A DNA stretch of 64,000 bases from Alphaproteobacteria bacterium. GTDB lineage: Bacteria > Pseudomonadota > Alphaproteobacteria > ATCC43930 > CGMCC-115725. The notes under the pieces are model-generated. The model saw only the letters and a list, made by a program, of their open reading frames with translations. It ran no database searches and was not told the DNA's origin. Shown here piece by piece: positions 1-8,496 of this stretch (position 1 is its first letter; the number at the start of each line of letters is the position of its first letter). The stretch covers positions 62,001 through 126,000 of the forward strand of contig JAGWON010000009.1 of NCBI GenBank assembly GCA_028871055.1. Direction: 5' to 3'. The translations under genes and the position numbers were made by a program.

Positions 1-4
1 AGCC

Positions 5-92
5 GAATCGGCGCATCCTGCGCCGTCCCGAGTCGGGGTGTCAATATGTTCGGCGAGTCAATGGCTTAGTCGAATTCATTCGGATTTGAGTC
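5..92. promoter_or_regulatory. Cluster of four GANTC methylation sites at the left edge
   Basis: Four GANTC motifs lie at 5-9, 30-34, 55-59 and 88-92, in the short stretch after rnhB and its last codons. GANTC is the target of the cell-cycle methyltransferase CcrM in alphaproteobacteria. In several members of the class rnhB is followed by ccrM, and the Caulobacter ccrM promoter is itself controlled by GANTC methylation. The next gene is outside the window, so a role in driving ccrM is inference. Confidence 0.35.
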
Positions 93-695
93 GAATTCGA
101 TGCTGAGCTGTAGGGGCGCGAACGACATCCGGTGATGGCGGGTTGGGCCGAGCGCGAGCAAGCCGGCGCGGTGCTCTTCGGTGGCATAGCCGACATTGGT
201 CTCCCAACCGTAGCCGGGATAACGCCGCGCCAGCGCCCGCATCAGCCGGTCGCGGGTGACCTTGGCAATGATCGAGGCAGCGGCGATCGACAGTGACAGC
301 CCGTCGCCGCCGATCACCGTACGAGTGCGGCACGGCAGCGGCGGCGTCATGTTGCCGTCGACAAGCGCCCAATGCGGCACCGCGGGGAGGGCGTCGAGCG
401 CGCGCCGCATGGCGAGAAGCGAGGCTTGCAGGATATTGATGCGGTCGATCTCGCCGACCGAGGCGGCGCCGATGCCAATCCGCGCACACGACCACAGCCG
501 CGCGGCGTATTCCTCTCGCTGTTCGCGCAGCAGCTTCTTCGAATCGTCGATTTGCTTGCGCAAGCCGCGCGGCAGCCGCGCCACATCGATGATCACTGCG
601 GCCGCGACAACCGGGCCAGCCAGAGGCCCGCGGCCTGCCTCATCGATGCCGCAGACGACGCCGTCGCATTTCCGCTCGAGCACAAGATTCGGCAT
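66..695 (-). CDS. rnhB: Ribonuclease HII
   Basis: Endonuclease that removes RNA from RNA-DNA hybrids, including single misincorporated ribonucleotides. The family signature GIDEAGRGPLAGPV near the N-terminus supplies the first catalytic Asp-Glu pair; VDGN and the SIAAASIIAKVTRD block follow, with further acidic residues. The C-terminus keeps the usual GYxTxxH and HRxSFAP elements. I start it at the ATG at 695 (MPNLVLERK), because the family begins just before GIDEAGRG and the ORF-track extension to 752 is low-complexity. It gives about 209 residues, normal for bacterial RNase HII. It is last of a minus-strand series (transglycosylase, moaB, radical SAM, rnhB). Confidence 0.96.
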   Translation of the reverse strand: MPNLVLERKCDGVVCGIDEAGRGPLAGPVVAAAVIIDVARLPRGLRKQIDDSKKLLREQREEYAARLWSCARIGIGAASVGEIDRINILQASLLAMRRALDALPAVPHWALVDGNMTPPLPCRTRTVIGGDGLSLSIAAASIIAKVTRDRLMRALARRYPGYGWETNVGYATEEHRAGLLALGPTRHHRMSFAPLQLSIEFDSNPNEFD

Positions 696-798
696 CCCGT
701 TAGGAGACACGGCGTACGCACGCGACGCAAGCGCGCCGCCGGATGCAAACACATGAATCCCGAGGATGAAATCACAGCCGCGCGCTGCTGCGGCAGCG

Positions 799-1887
799 TC
801 AGAACAGGTTGAGCTGTGCGTTCGGCGCGGGCGGTGCCGCGAATTTGCCGGTATCGAGCCGCCACAACCGCCCGCGATTAAGATTGAGCCTCAGCCGCCG
901 GCAAGCGGTCTCGAAGCGAATGCGCAGCAGTTCGGCATAAGGACCGCTGCCGGTCATGCGCTTTCCCCAATGCGGGTCGTAGTCCTTGCCGCCATGACCT
1001 TCGCGCACCAACGACATGACGTGCTTGGCCTTGGCGGGAAAATGGTCATTGAGCCATTCGATGAACAGCGGTGCCACCTCCAAGGGCAGGCGCAGCATGG
1101 TGTAGCCGGCGCCGCGCGCGCCCGCGTCGACGCTGCGCTCGAGAATGACCTCCAGCTCGACGTCGTTGAGGGCCGGAATCATCGGCGCCGCCATGACACT
1201 GGTCGGAATGCCGGCGCGCGTCAGCGCCGCGATCGCCTCCAGGCGGCGCTCGGGCGTTGCCGCGCGCGGCTCCATCACCCGCGCCAGCTTGCGGTCGAGG
1301 GTCGTCACCGAAACCGCGCACGCGGCAAGGTTGTCCTTCGCCATGTCGGCGAGGATATCGATGTCGCGCTGGATCAGCGCCGATTTGGTGACGACGGTGA
1401 CGGGATGCCGGAAGTCGCGCAGCACCTCGAGGATGCCGCGCATGATCCGGTAATGCCGCTCCGCCGGCTGGTAGGGATCGGTGTTGGTGCCGAGCGCGAT
1501 CGGCCGGCAGCGGTACGACGGCTTGCGCAACTCGGCGGCCAGTAGGGCCGGCGCCTGCTCCTTGACCAGGATCTTGCTCTCGAAGTCGAGGCCCGGCGAC
1601 AGGCCGAGATAGGCGTGGGTCGGTCGCGCGAAGCAGTAGATGCAGCCGTGTTCGCAGCCGCGATACGGATTGATCGAGTGATCGAAGGGAATATCGGGCG
1701 AATCGTTGCGCGCGATGATGCTGCGCGTGCTGTCACGCGTGAATCTCGTCGGAAGTCGCGGTGGCGCCTCGTCCGACGCACCCCAGCCGTCGTCGAAAGC
1801 CTCACGCTTCTCGTGTTCGTAGCGCCCTGTCGCGTTGGTGCCGGCGCCGCGGCCCTTCTGCAGCCGCACCCTGGCGATATCGTCCAT
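799..1887 (-). CDS. PA0069-family radical SAM protein
   Basis: Radical SAM enzyme of the SplB-like/PA0069 family, whose physiological reaction is not established. The 4Fe-4S binding motif GCEHGCIYCFARP has the CxxxCxxC spacing that binds the SAM-cleaving cluster. It is preceded by SINPYRGCE, typical of this family. The ORF track extends to 2028, into moaB; the ATG at 1887 (MDDIARVRLQ) avoids that overlap and starts where the family's RGAGTN-type N-terminal segment begins, giving about 362 residues. It is on the same strand as moaB upstream (83 nt gap) and rnhB downstream (103 nt gap). Family is certain, substrate unknown. Confidence 0.9.
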   Translation of the reverse strand: MDDIARVRLQKGRGAGTNATGRYEHEKREAFDDGWGASDEAPPRLPTRFTRDSTRSIIARNDSPDIPFDHSINPYRGCEHGCIYCFARPTHAYLGLSPGLDFESKILVKEQAPALLAAELRKPSYRCRPIALGTNTDPYQPAERHYRIMRGILEVLRDFRHPVTVVTKSALIQRDIDILADMAKDNLAACAVSVTTLDRKLARVMEPRAATPERRLEAIAALTRAGIPTSVMAAPMIPALNDVELEVILERSVDAGARGAGYTMLRLPLEVAPLFIEWLNDHFPAKAKHVMSLVREGHGGKDYDPHWGKRMTGSGPYAELLRIRFETACRRLRLNLNRGRLWRLDTGKFAAPPAPNAQLNLF

Positions 1888-1970
1888 CGCAGAATGATGC
1901 GCCGGCCTATTGAACAAATCAAGAACATGGCTCAATGCGTCGGGATCGTTCGGATCTTCGGGCGCGGCGG

Positions 1971-2525
1971 CTACCGCACCGGCGCCATGTGCTCCTTGAG
2001 GCGCGGCATCAACTCGACGAGGTTGCACGGCCGGTGACGGTTGTCGAGCTGCGGCCCGATCACCTCCCAGCCGTCACGGCAGGCGCCCGGCGAGCCAGGC
2101 AGAGCGAAAAGATAAGTGCCGCCGGCGACGCCGGCGGTGGCGCGGCTCTGGATCGTCGACGTGCCGATCTTCTGATAGCTGAGCCAGCGGAACAGCTCGC
2201 CGAAGCCGGTGATTTCCTTTTCGTAGACCGCCTGGAACGCCTCAGTCGTGACGTCGCGACCGGTGACGCCGGTACCGCCAGTCGAGATCACGACGTCGAT
2301 GCTCGGATCGGCGATCCATGCATTGAGCATCGCTACGATCTCGCTCGTCTCGTCCTTGACGATACGCTTGGCGGCAACGCGGTGACCGGCCTTGGTCGCG
2401 AGCTCGACGAGGGTGCGGCCCGACGTGTCCGAGGCTTCGTCGCGCGTGTCGGAGACCGTCAGGATCGCGATATTGACGGGAAGGAAGGGGCGCTTCTCAT
2501 CGATTGTCGGCGACACGGCGATCAT
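1971..2525 (-). CDS. moaB: MoaB/MogA-type molybdopterin-binding protein
   Basis: Small MoaB/MogA-fold protein of molybdenum cofactor biosynthesis; the family adenylylates molybdopterin before metal insertion. Visible features are the first strand with the DTRD segment, the STGGTGVTGRD loop that binds molybdopterin, and the LPGSPGACRDGWE segment. Starting at the ATG at 2525 gives about 184 residues and overlaps the 3' end of the transglycosylase gene by 29 nt, suggesting cotranscription. A Moco supply matters here because the window also encodes a molybdenum hydroxylase at 46.9-51.2 kb. Some MoaB proteins are inactive paralogues of MogA, and the sequence alone does not settle this. Confidence 0.9.
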   Translation of the reverse strand: MIAVSPTIDEKRPFLPVNIAILTVSDTRDEASDTSGRTLVELATKAGHRVAAKRIVKDETSEIVAMLNAWIADPSIDVVISTGGTGVTGRDVTTEAFQAVYEKEITGFGELFRWLSYQKIGTSTIQSRATAGVAGGTYLFALPGSPGACRDGWEVIGPQLDNRHRPCNLVELMPRLKEHMAPVR

Positions 2526-4137
2526 TGCTCTCGTGCATGTCGAAAGCGGTATAGATCGGCCACTCGCCCTCGGCAAGCGCGTCGAGATCCGGCGTCGGCT
2601 GATCGAAACGCATGCGGTAAATCCAATAATTGGTCATTACACGCTCGGTGAAGGCCCGCGACTGGGCAACCGGAAAGGTCTCGAGGAAAAGCAGCGGATC
2701 GCTGCGAGTGTCGGCCATCGCTGCCTTCGAGCGCTCGACCGCGCCGGGGCCGCCGTTGTAGGCGAGCGCGAAGAAAAACAGATTGCCGCGGATGTGGTCG
2801 TCCTTGAGCAGTGTGTGGATGTATTCCTGGGCCAGCATCAGGTTGGTCTCGGGATCGGATAGCTGCTCGTGCTGGGTGCGGCGATCGGTAACGTCTTTGC
2901 CCAGTTGCGCCGCCATCGAGCGCGCCGTAGCGGGCATGAGCTGCATCAGCCCGCGCGCGCCGGCGTTGCTTACGACTTGGGGCGCGAACTTCGACTCCTG
3001 CCGCATCACGCCGAACAGCAGGGCTCGGTCGACTGTGAAGCCGCCGCGCGGCAGCCAGCGCGGGGTCGGGTAGAGCGCTTGGTCGTGGTGCTGGCCGTCG
3101 CGCCGCGCCAGGATCGCCGCAAGCTGGAGGCTCAACGCCGGCATGTTGGCGCGATCGGCGAGAGCGACAACCGCCTGCAACACGTTGGTCGAGCCACGCG
3201 CCGCCATCAGGCGAAGCTCGGCCTCGGCTGCGGCATTGTCGCCGACTTCGAGGTCGGCCAGAACGCGACGACCGGCTGACGTGCCGGTCATCAGCCGGGC
3301 GTCGAGATCGGTAAACGGTTCGCGGTTGAAATTGAGGTAGGTGTCGACGCCGAGCAGGCGACGCGCGAGCAAGCCGTAGAAGGTTTGCGGATGCTTCGCG
3401 GCGATGCCAAGCCAATAGGCGACCTCCTGGGGTCGCCGGGTCCTGAGCGCGACGCGCGCGGTCCAAAACGCCGCCGCCGAAGTCGTCCAACGCGACTGGC
3501 CTGGCGCCTTGGCGAGGGTGGAGAACTCCTTGTGCGCCTCGTCGAGATGCCCGCTGCGCCAAGCCGCGAGCCCTGCCTGCCACAGGCCATGCGGCGAGGC
3601 GCTTGCCTCGCCGCTGCCGTGCGTCAGATGTGCCTCTGCAGCGCTCTCGCCGACGGCCGGCACCACCACCACGCCGCCGACCGGCCTGCGCGGCTGAGCG
3701 TTGGCCGGGGCACGCTTGACCGCCAAGGCATAGATCGCCTTTGCATCGGGCTCGTCGGCATGGGCGTCGAGCCAAGCCGCCAGCTCGTCATAGGTCGTGC
3801 GATAACGCGGATGGAGATAGCGCTGGGCGAGGATATGGCCGAGCAGCAGCCGATCTTTGAGCAAGCCGATCTCGCGGTCGGCAGCCCGCCATTGCCCCGT
3901 CCGTTGCAGCAACTCGATCAACCTATAGCGTTCGGCATCCGCCCCGCTCAATACGTAGGGCAGGTTGGTGCCGCGCCGGAGTTCGGTCGGCGGTGTCAGG
4001 GCAGCGGATTGGAATCCAGCGTTGAATTCACCCGCAGCCGCATCTTGGAAGGCGAACAATGCTGCTGACAATATCGCAATAACAAACAGTGCAGCGAAAG
4101 TCTTGTCCCACCGTCCCCCACGTTTCGAGCCATTCAT
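2497..4137 (-). CDS. Soluble lytic murein transglycosylase (SLT family)
   Basis: Periplasmic enzyme that cleaves peptidoglycan between MurNAc and GlcNAc, forming 1,6-anhydro products. It opens with a charged start and a hydrophobic segment at about 14-34 that acts as signal peptide or anchor. A long alpha-helical superhelical region follows, then a C-terminal SLT domain. The catalytic glutamate is in VMRQESKF at about residue 381, followed by GARGLMQLMPATA and the AYNGGPG motif. About 546 residues, somewhat shorter than E. coli Slt70. First gene of the leftward group ending in rnhB. Confidence 0.93.
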   Translation of the reverse strand: MNGSKRGGRWDKTFAALFVIAILSAALFAFQDAAAGEFNAGFQSAALTPPTELRRGTNLPYVLSGADAERYRLIELLQRTGQWRAADREIGLLKDRLLLGHILAQRYLHPRYRTTYDELAAWLDAHADEPDAKAIYALAVKRAPANAQPRRPVGGVVVVPAVGESAAEAHLTHGSGEASASPHGLWQAGLAAWRSGHLDEAHKEFSTLAKAPGQSRWTTSAAAFWTARVALRTRRPQEVAYWLGIAAKHPQTFYGLLARRLLGVDTYLNFNREPFTDLDARLMTGTSAGRRVLADLEVGDNAAAEAELRLMAARGSTNVLQAVVALADRANMPALSLQLAAILARRDGQHHDQALYPTPRWLPRGGFTVDRALLFGVMRQESKFAPQVVSNAGARGLMQLMPATARSMAAQLGKDVTDRRTQHEQLSDPETNLMLAQEYIHTLLKDDHIRGNLFFFALAYNGGPGAVERSKAAMADTRSDPLLFLETFPVAQSRAFTERVMTNYWIYRMRFDQPTPDLDALAEGEWPIYTAFDMHESNDRRVADNR

Positions 4138-4251
4138 GCGGCAGGCCTTAAACTATCTTGCCCGCCAAAGGCAAGTAAAAATTTTATAAAGTTGGCGTGG
4201 ACCGGGAATGGATTTATTCTACGGTTAATACTTCTGTGGAATAGCGCAGTA
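4138..4251. other. Intergenic region upstream of the transglycosylase gene
   Basis: This 114-bp AT-richer gap lies between the uracil-DNA glycosylase stop and the transglycosylase start. On the minus strand a weak sigma70-like pair (TTTACT, 16 nt, GATAGT) lies upstream of the transglycosylase, so the promoter for the leftward gene group is probably here. No gene or strong terminator is visible. Confidence 0.3.
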
Positions 4252-5046
4252 TTACTTCAACGATATAAGTTTCGACTGTATCGACAAGAGATCACGCCAC
4301 GCTTCACTTTTGTGTGCAGGTGCACGCAAAAGAAAAGACGGGTGATAGGTCGCCATCGTCGGCACCGGCCGGTCAAGACCGGGGACAGGTAGCTCGAACC
4401 AGCGGCCCCGTAGCCGAGTGATGCCGTCAGTCCGGTTGAGGAGCGCGGCAGTGGCCGTTCCGCCGCACAAAACCACGACTTTTGGTCTCATCAGAGCGAT
4501 GTGTCGCCACACGAACGGCAGGCAGATCGCCGTCTCGTCTGGCGTCGGCTTGCGGTTGCCGGGCGGCCGCCAGAACAGGACGTTGGTGATGTAAGCATTT
4601 TCGGCCCGCCGGATCCCGATCCCGGCCAGCATCCGGTCGAGCAACTGGCCACTTCGGCCGACAAAGGGCAGGCCGATACGGTCTTCGTCGGCCCCGGGCG
4701 CCTCGCCGATCAGCATCAGAGGAGCACCGGCATTGCCGTCGGCGAAGACGGTGTGGGTCGCCGTTCGCCTGAGAGAACACCCATCGAACGCTTCGACGGT
4801 CGCGCGCAATTCGACGAGATCTCTGGCCGCGTCCGCCCGCACCCGCGCGCTCGCCAGAACGGCGCTCTGCGGTGCCGTGACGGGCGGTGCGGTCGGCGTG
4901 ACGATCGGCGACGCAACCGGCCGCGGCATCGGCGCCGCACGCGGCTTCGGCTGCAGCCGGTCGCGCGGAGTGTCGAGAATCGCCTCGTCCGCGCCCATCG
5001 TCATCTGCCACTCGAGAAGCCGCGAAAGCGCCGCGCGATCCTGCAT
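4252..5046 (-). CDS. Family 4/5-like uracil-DNA glycosylase
   Basis: Base-excision repair enzyme predicted to remove uracil from DNA. The core motifs are GEAPGADED with the following [11 protein letters not shown], the [13 protein letters not shown] segment, and the HPSFLL motif near the C-terminus. Cysteines around the GCSLRRTA segment and in the AICLPF segment could contribute to the 4Fe-4S cluster typical of family 4. The first ligand region has one cysteine rather than a CxxC pair, as in many alphaproteobacterial homologues as I recall them. The ORF track runs on to 5595 through ETF-QO antisense; the ATG at 5046 gives 264 residues, a normal length. It diverges from ETF-QO with a 54-bp gap. 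The N-terminal 60 residues are Pro/Ala-rich and variable. Confidence 0.9.
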   Translation of the reverse strand: MQDRAALSRLLEWQMTMGADEAILDTPRDRLQPKPRAAPMPRPVASPIVTPTAPPVTAPQSAVLASARVRADAARDLVELRATVEAFDGCSLRRTATHTVFADGNAGAPLMLIGEAPGADEDRIGLPFVGRSGQLLDRMLAGIGIRRAENAYITNVLFWRPPGNRKPTPDETAICLPFVWRHIALMRPKVVVLCGGTATAALLNRTDGITRLRGRWFELPVPGLDRPVPTMATYHPSFLLRAPAHKSEAWRDLLSIQSKLISLK

Positions 5047-5088
5047 GCGGGCGAGCCTAGCATCGCTGGCTCTTTGAACACCACCGGC

Positions 5089-5094
5089 TATAGT
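5089..5094 (+). promoter_or_regulatory. Candidate -10 element for a leaderless ETF-QO mRNA
   Basis: TATAGT lies seven bases before the ATG at 5101, so transcription from this -10 would begin at or beside the start codon. No good Shine-Dalgarno precedes 5101 and no clear -35 is visible at 16-18 bp. Leaderless messages are frequent in alphaproteobacteria. The alternative is a start at the in-frame ATG at 5116. Confidence 0.35.
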
Positions 5095-5100
5095 CGCGCG

Positions 5101-6705
5101 ATGCAGCGTGAGCGCATGGATTACGACGTGCTGATCGTCGGCGCCGGTCCCGCCGGCCTTGCCGCCGCGATCCGGTTGAAGCAGCTTGCGCCGGCGATGC
5201 CGGTCTGCGTCATCGAAAAGGGATCCGAGGTCGGCGCGCACATCCTTTCCGGTGCGGTGTTCGAGCCGCGGGCGCTGAACGAGCTCATTCCCGATTGGCG
5301 CGAGCGCGGGGCGCCGTTGCTCACGCCGGCGGTGGACGATCAGTTCATCCTGCTCACGCCGCGCCGCGGCTGGCGGCTGCCGCCGCCGCCGCCCATGCGC
5401 AATCACGGCAACTACATCATCAGCCTCGGCAATCTTTGCCGGTGGTTGGCCAAGGAAGCCGAGGCGCTCGGCGTTGAGATTTATCCCGGCTTTGCCGGCG
5501 CCGAGGTGCTCTACGGCTCCGACAGTCGCGTCATCGGCGTCGCCACCGGCACGATGGGCGTCGGCAAGGATGGAAAGCCGACGGCGAATTTCCAATCAGG
5601 CGTCGAACTCCACGCCAAAATGACGCTGTTTGCCGAGGGTTGCCGCGGTTCGCTCGCCAAGTCGCTCGAGGCCCGGTTCGGCCTGCGCGCGCATTGCGAT
5701 CCGCAAAGCTATGGCATTGGGATCAAGGAGCTGTGGGAGGTTGCGTCCGAACGCCACCGCCCCGGCCGCGTCGTCCATACTATCGGTTGGCCGCTCGACT
5801 CGTGCACCTATGGCGGCTCGTTCCTTTATCACCTCGAGAACAACCAGGTTGCGGTTGGTTTCGTCGTCGGGCTCGACTATGACAATCCGTTCCTCAGCCC
5901 TTTCGAAGAATTTCAGCGCTTCAAGACCCATCCGGCGATCCGCCCTACTTTTGTCGGCGGTCGCCGCGTCTCCTATGGGGCGCGGGCACTCAACGAAGGT
6001 GGATTCCAGTCGATCCCGGCGCTGAGCTTCCCCGGCGGGCATCTGATTGGCTGTGCCGCGGGTTTCCTCAATGTGCCGAAGATCAAGGGCAGCCACACGG
6101 CGATGAAATCGGGCATGGTCGCGGCGGAGGTCGTGGCCCGGCAGCTTGCCGGCGAGAACGCCGATTTCCGCCACGCGCTCGCGGCGTCGTGGGTGTGGCC
6201 GGAGCTGCGCGGGGTGCGCAACCTGCGTCCGGCCTTCCGCTGGGGCTTGTGGGCGGGCCTTGCTCATGCCGCGCTCGATACGTATATCCTGCGCGGCAAG
6301 GCACCTTGGACCCTGCGGCAGACTGCCGACCATCTCCATCTGAAGCGGGCGCGTGCGGCGCAGCCGATCACCTATCCCAAGCCGGATGGCGCGGTGAGCT
6401 TCGACCGCCTGTCCTCGGTCTATCTGTCGAATGTCAATCACGAGGAGAATCAGCCGCCGCATCTCCGCTTGCGCCGGCCCGACGACGCGATCGCGGTCAA
6501 TTATGCGCTCTATGATTCGCCGGAGACGCGCTATTGCCCGGCCGGCGTCTACGAGATCGTGAAGGACGAAGTCGGCGCTCCGCGCCTCCAGATCAACGCG
6601 CCCAACTGCGTCCATTGCAAGACTTGTGACATCAAAGATCCGACGCAGAACATCGACTGGGTGGTGCCGGAGGGCGGCGGCGGCCCGAATTACCCGAATA
6701 TGTGA
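5101..6705 (+). CDS. Electron transfer flavoprotein-ubiquinone oxidoreductase
   Basis: Membrane-associated ETF-QO passes electrons from acyl-CoA and other dehydrogenases, via ETF, to the quinone pool. An N-terminal Rossmann FAD motif ([11 protein letters not shown]) is followed by the [12 protein letters not shown] segment typical of the family. The C-terminus carries the 4Fe-4S ligands: Cys479 in CPAGVYE and Cys503, 506 and 509 in [12 protein letters not shown]. It ends with the conserved [18 protein letters not shown] type of tail. 534 residues, full length. The ATG at 5101 is chosen because the ORF-track extension to 4501 is antisense glycosylase sequence. No etfAB genes occur in the window. 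Confidence 0.96.
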   Translation: MQRERMDYDVLIVGAGPAGLAAAIRLKQLAPAMPVCVIEKGSEVGAHILSGAVFEPRALNELIPDWRERGAPLLTPAVDDQFILLTPRRGWRLPPPPPMRNHGNYIISLGNLCRWLAKEAEALGVEIYPGFAGAEVLYGSDSRVIGVATGTMGVGKDGKPTANFQSGVELHAKMTLFAEGCRGSLAKSLEARFGLRAHCDPQSYGIGIKELWEVASERHRPGRVVHTIGWPLDSCTYGGSFLYHLENNQVAVGFVVGLDYDNPFLSPFEEFQRFKTHPAIRPTFVGGRRVSYGARALNEGGFQSIPALSFPGGHLIGCAAGFLNVPKIKGSHTAMKSGMVAAEVVARQLAGENADFRHALAASWVWPELRGVRNLRPAFRWGLWAGLAHAALDTYILRGKAPWTLRQTADHLHLKRARAAQPITYPKPDGAVSFDRLSSVYLSNVNHEENQPPHLRLRRPDDAIAVNYALYDSPETRYCPAGVYEIVKDEVGAPRLQINAPNCVHCKTCDIKDPTQNIDWVVPEGGGGPNYPNM

Positions 6706-6713
6706 TGAATAGG

Positions 6714-6759
6714 CTGACCCAAGAACGGCCCGGCGGTGTAATCTCTGCCGATCACGTGA
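6714..6759 (+). promoter_or_regulatory. Predicted promoter and adjacent palindrome for the TPR-ispE pair
   Basis: A sigma70-like pair CTGACC (6714-6719) and TGTAAT (6737-6742) is separated by 17 nt. Ten bases downstream sits a perfect eight-base palindrome TCACGTGA (6752-6759), near the expected transcription start and about 20 nt before the preferred start codon. Its protein partner is unknown and an isolated 8-bp palindrome can arise by chance. Confidence 0.35.
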
Positions 6760-6778
6760 CATGGCGGACGGCGGTGCG

Positions 6779-8494
6779 ATGAAAGTGCGATTCTGTCTCG
6801 CGGGTGCGCTGGCGACGGGCATCGTCCTTGGATTGACCGCATGCCAAGGCAACTCGGCGGATCGCCCTTTGACGGCGCCGATGCGTCCCGAAAGTTCGTT
6901 CGGCGGTTATCTTGCGGCACTCCACGCCCAGCAGGCACACGATTACCGCGATGCCTCGGCCTTCATCGACGCTGCGCTCGCTGCCGATCCCGCCAACTAC
7001 AACCTGATGCGCCGCGCCTTTGCGCTGCGCGTGTCGGAGGGGCGCATTGGCGAGGCTGCGCCGCTGGCGCGCCGGATCGCGGCGCACGACGGCGCCGGCG
7101 GCCTCGCCGGATTGGTGCTGGTCGAGCAGGCGTTCAAAGCGGGCGACGATGGTCGGGCTGCCGCCGAAGCAGCCGTGGTGCCGCACGAGGGCGCGCAACG
7201 CTATGCCGTGCCGCTGCTTCTCGCTTGGGCTGATGCCGGCCGTGGCCAGGATAAGAAGGCGACGCACGATCTCGACATGATGGGCGACACGCGCGGTCTT
7301 GGGCCGCTCAAAGATCTGCACGCGACGCTCATCGCCGACTTCGCCGGCCAGACTGCGTCGGCCGCCGCTGCCTACAAGAGACTGCTCGCGGCCGAGACGC
7401 CGCCGACCACGCGGATCGCCCAGCTCGCAGGCAACTTCTACGAGCGTCAGCATGACGCGGCGGCGGCGCGTACGGTCTACCTGAGCATCGTGCCGGTCGA
7501 TGATTCCGATGTCGGCTCGGCCGGTCTCGATCGTCTGGCGCGTAACGTTGTCCCGCCCAAGCTCATCGCGACCCCGGCCGATGGCGCGGCCGAGGCGCTG
7601 TTCGATCTTGCCAGCCTGCTCGACCAGGCCGAGACACTCGACGCCGCGCTGATCTACGTCCGGCTCGCCCTCGATCTGAAGCCGGATTTCCCGTTGGCCG
7701 AGCTTCTCGCCGGCGAAATTCGCGCCCAGCAGGATCAGCCCAGCGATGCGCTCGCGCTCTATCGGCGCGTTGACCCGGCCTCGCCCTATGCCTGGACGGC
7801 GCGGATGCGCGTCGCGCTCACGCTCGATTCGCTGTCGCGGACCGACGAGGCGATCAAGCAGATCGAGGCGCTGGCGGCGGAGCAGCCGAAGCGCGCCGAG
7901 CCGCTGGTCGAGCTGGGCGACATCCTGCGCTCGCACAGCCGCTTCGACGATGCCGTCGGAGCGTACGATCGGGCGCTGGCGCGTGTCCCGAAGCCGACGT
8001 CCGGCGATTGGCGCATATTCTATAGCCGCGGCGTATCCTTCGAACGCACCGGACAATGGCCGCGCGCCGAGGCGGATCTCAAGCGCGCGCTGGAATTGCG
8101 GCCGGATCAGCCGCTGGTGCTCAATTATCTCGGCTACACCTGGATCGACAAAGGCGAGAACCTGCCCGAGGCGATCCGGATGATCGAGCAGGCGGTCAAG
8201 CTGCGGCCGGACGACGGCTATATCGTTGACAGCCTCGGCTGGGCCTATTTCCGGCTTGGTCAGTATACGCGCGCGACCGAGACGCTCGAGCGTGCGATCG
8301 AGCTGGTGCCAGAGGATCCGACGATCAACGATCATCTGGGCGACGCTTATTGGCGCGCCGGCCGCCAAGCGGAGGCGCGCTACCAATGGCGGCGCGCCCT
8401 CCAGTTCAAGCCGGAGGCGGACGAAGTGAAGACCATTCAGGCCAAGCTTGAACACGGCCTCGGCGCCGCGCCGGCAAAGGTGAGCGGCGGCTGA
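6779..8494 (+). CDS. TPR-repeat lipoprotein
   Basis: Predicted envelope lipoprotein built from tetratricopeptide repeats, a scaffold for protein-protein contacts. The ATG at 6779 gives a short basic start, a hydrophobic stretch and a lipobox GLTAC with the lipidated cysteine at about residue 22. The ATG at 6761 would add six residues. TPR units run through most of the 571 residues and are clearest in the second half, with helices such as PLVLNYLGYTWIDKG and YIVDSLGWAYFRLG spaced about 34 residues. It ends 2 nt before ispE. Related TPR proteins precede ispE in other alphaproteobacteria; no enzymatic domain is visible and the client is unknown. Confidence 0.88.
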   Translation: MKVRFCLAGALATGIVLGLTACQGNSADRPLTAPMRPESSFGGYLAALHAQQAHDYRDASAFIDAALAADPANYNLMRRAFALRVSEGRIGEAAPLARRIAAHDGAGGLAGLVLVEQAFKAGDDGRAAAEAAVVPHEGAQRYAVPLLLAWADAGRGQDKKATHDLDMMGDTRGLGPLKDLHATLIADFAGQTASAAAAYKRLLAAETPPTTRIAQLAGNFYERQHDAAAARTVYLSIVPVDDSDVGSAGLDRLARNVVPPKLIATPADGAAEALFDLASLLDQAETLDAALIYVRLALDLKPDFPLAELLAGEIRAQQDQPSDALALYRRVDPASPYAWTARMRVALTLDSLSRTDEAIKQIEALAAEQPKRAEPLVELGDILRSHSRFDDAVGAYDRALARVPKPTSGDWRIFYSRGVSFERTGQWPRAEADLKRALELRPDQPLVLNYLGYTWIDKGENLPEAIRMIEQAVKLRPDDGYIVDSLGWAYFRLGQYTRATETLERAIELVPEDPTINDHLGDAYWRAGRQAEARYQWRRALQFKPEADEVKTIQAKLEHGLGAAPAKVSGG

Positions 8495-8496
8495 GC

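Noticed and set aside
4192-4392. 66-codon GTG ORF with hydrophobic start
   Set aside because: It overlaps the 3' end of the glycosylase gene on the opposite strand and shows no ribosome site; the basic tail comes from the shadow.
6752-8455. 567-codon minus-strand ORF
   Set aside because: It is antisense to the TPR lipoprotein, which has a lipobox and TPR units; the antisense translation is an Arg-rich shadow.
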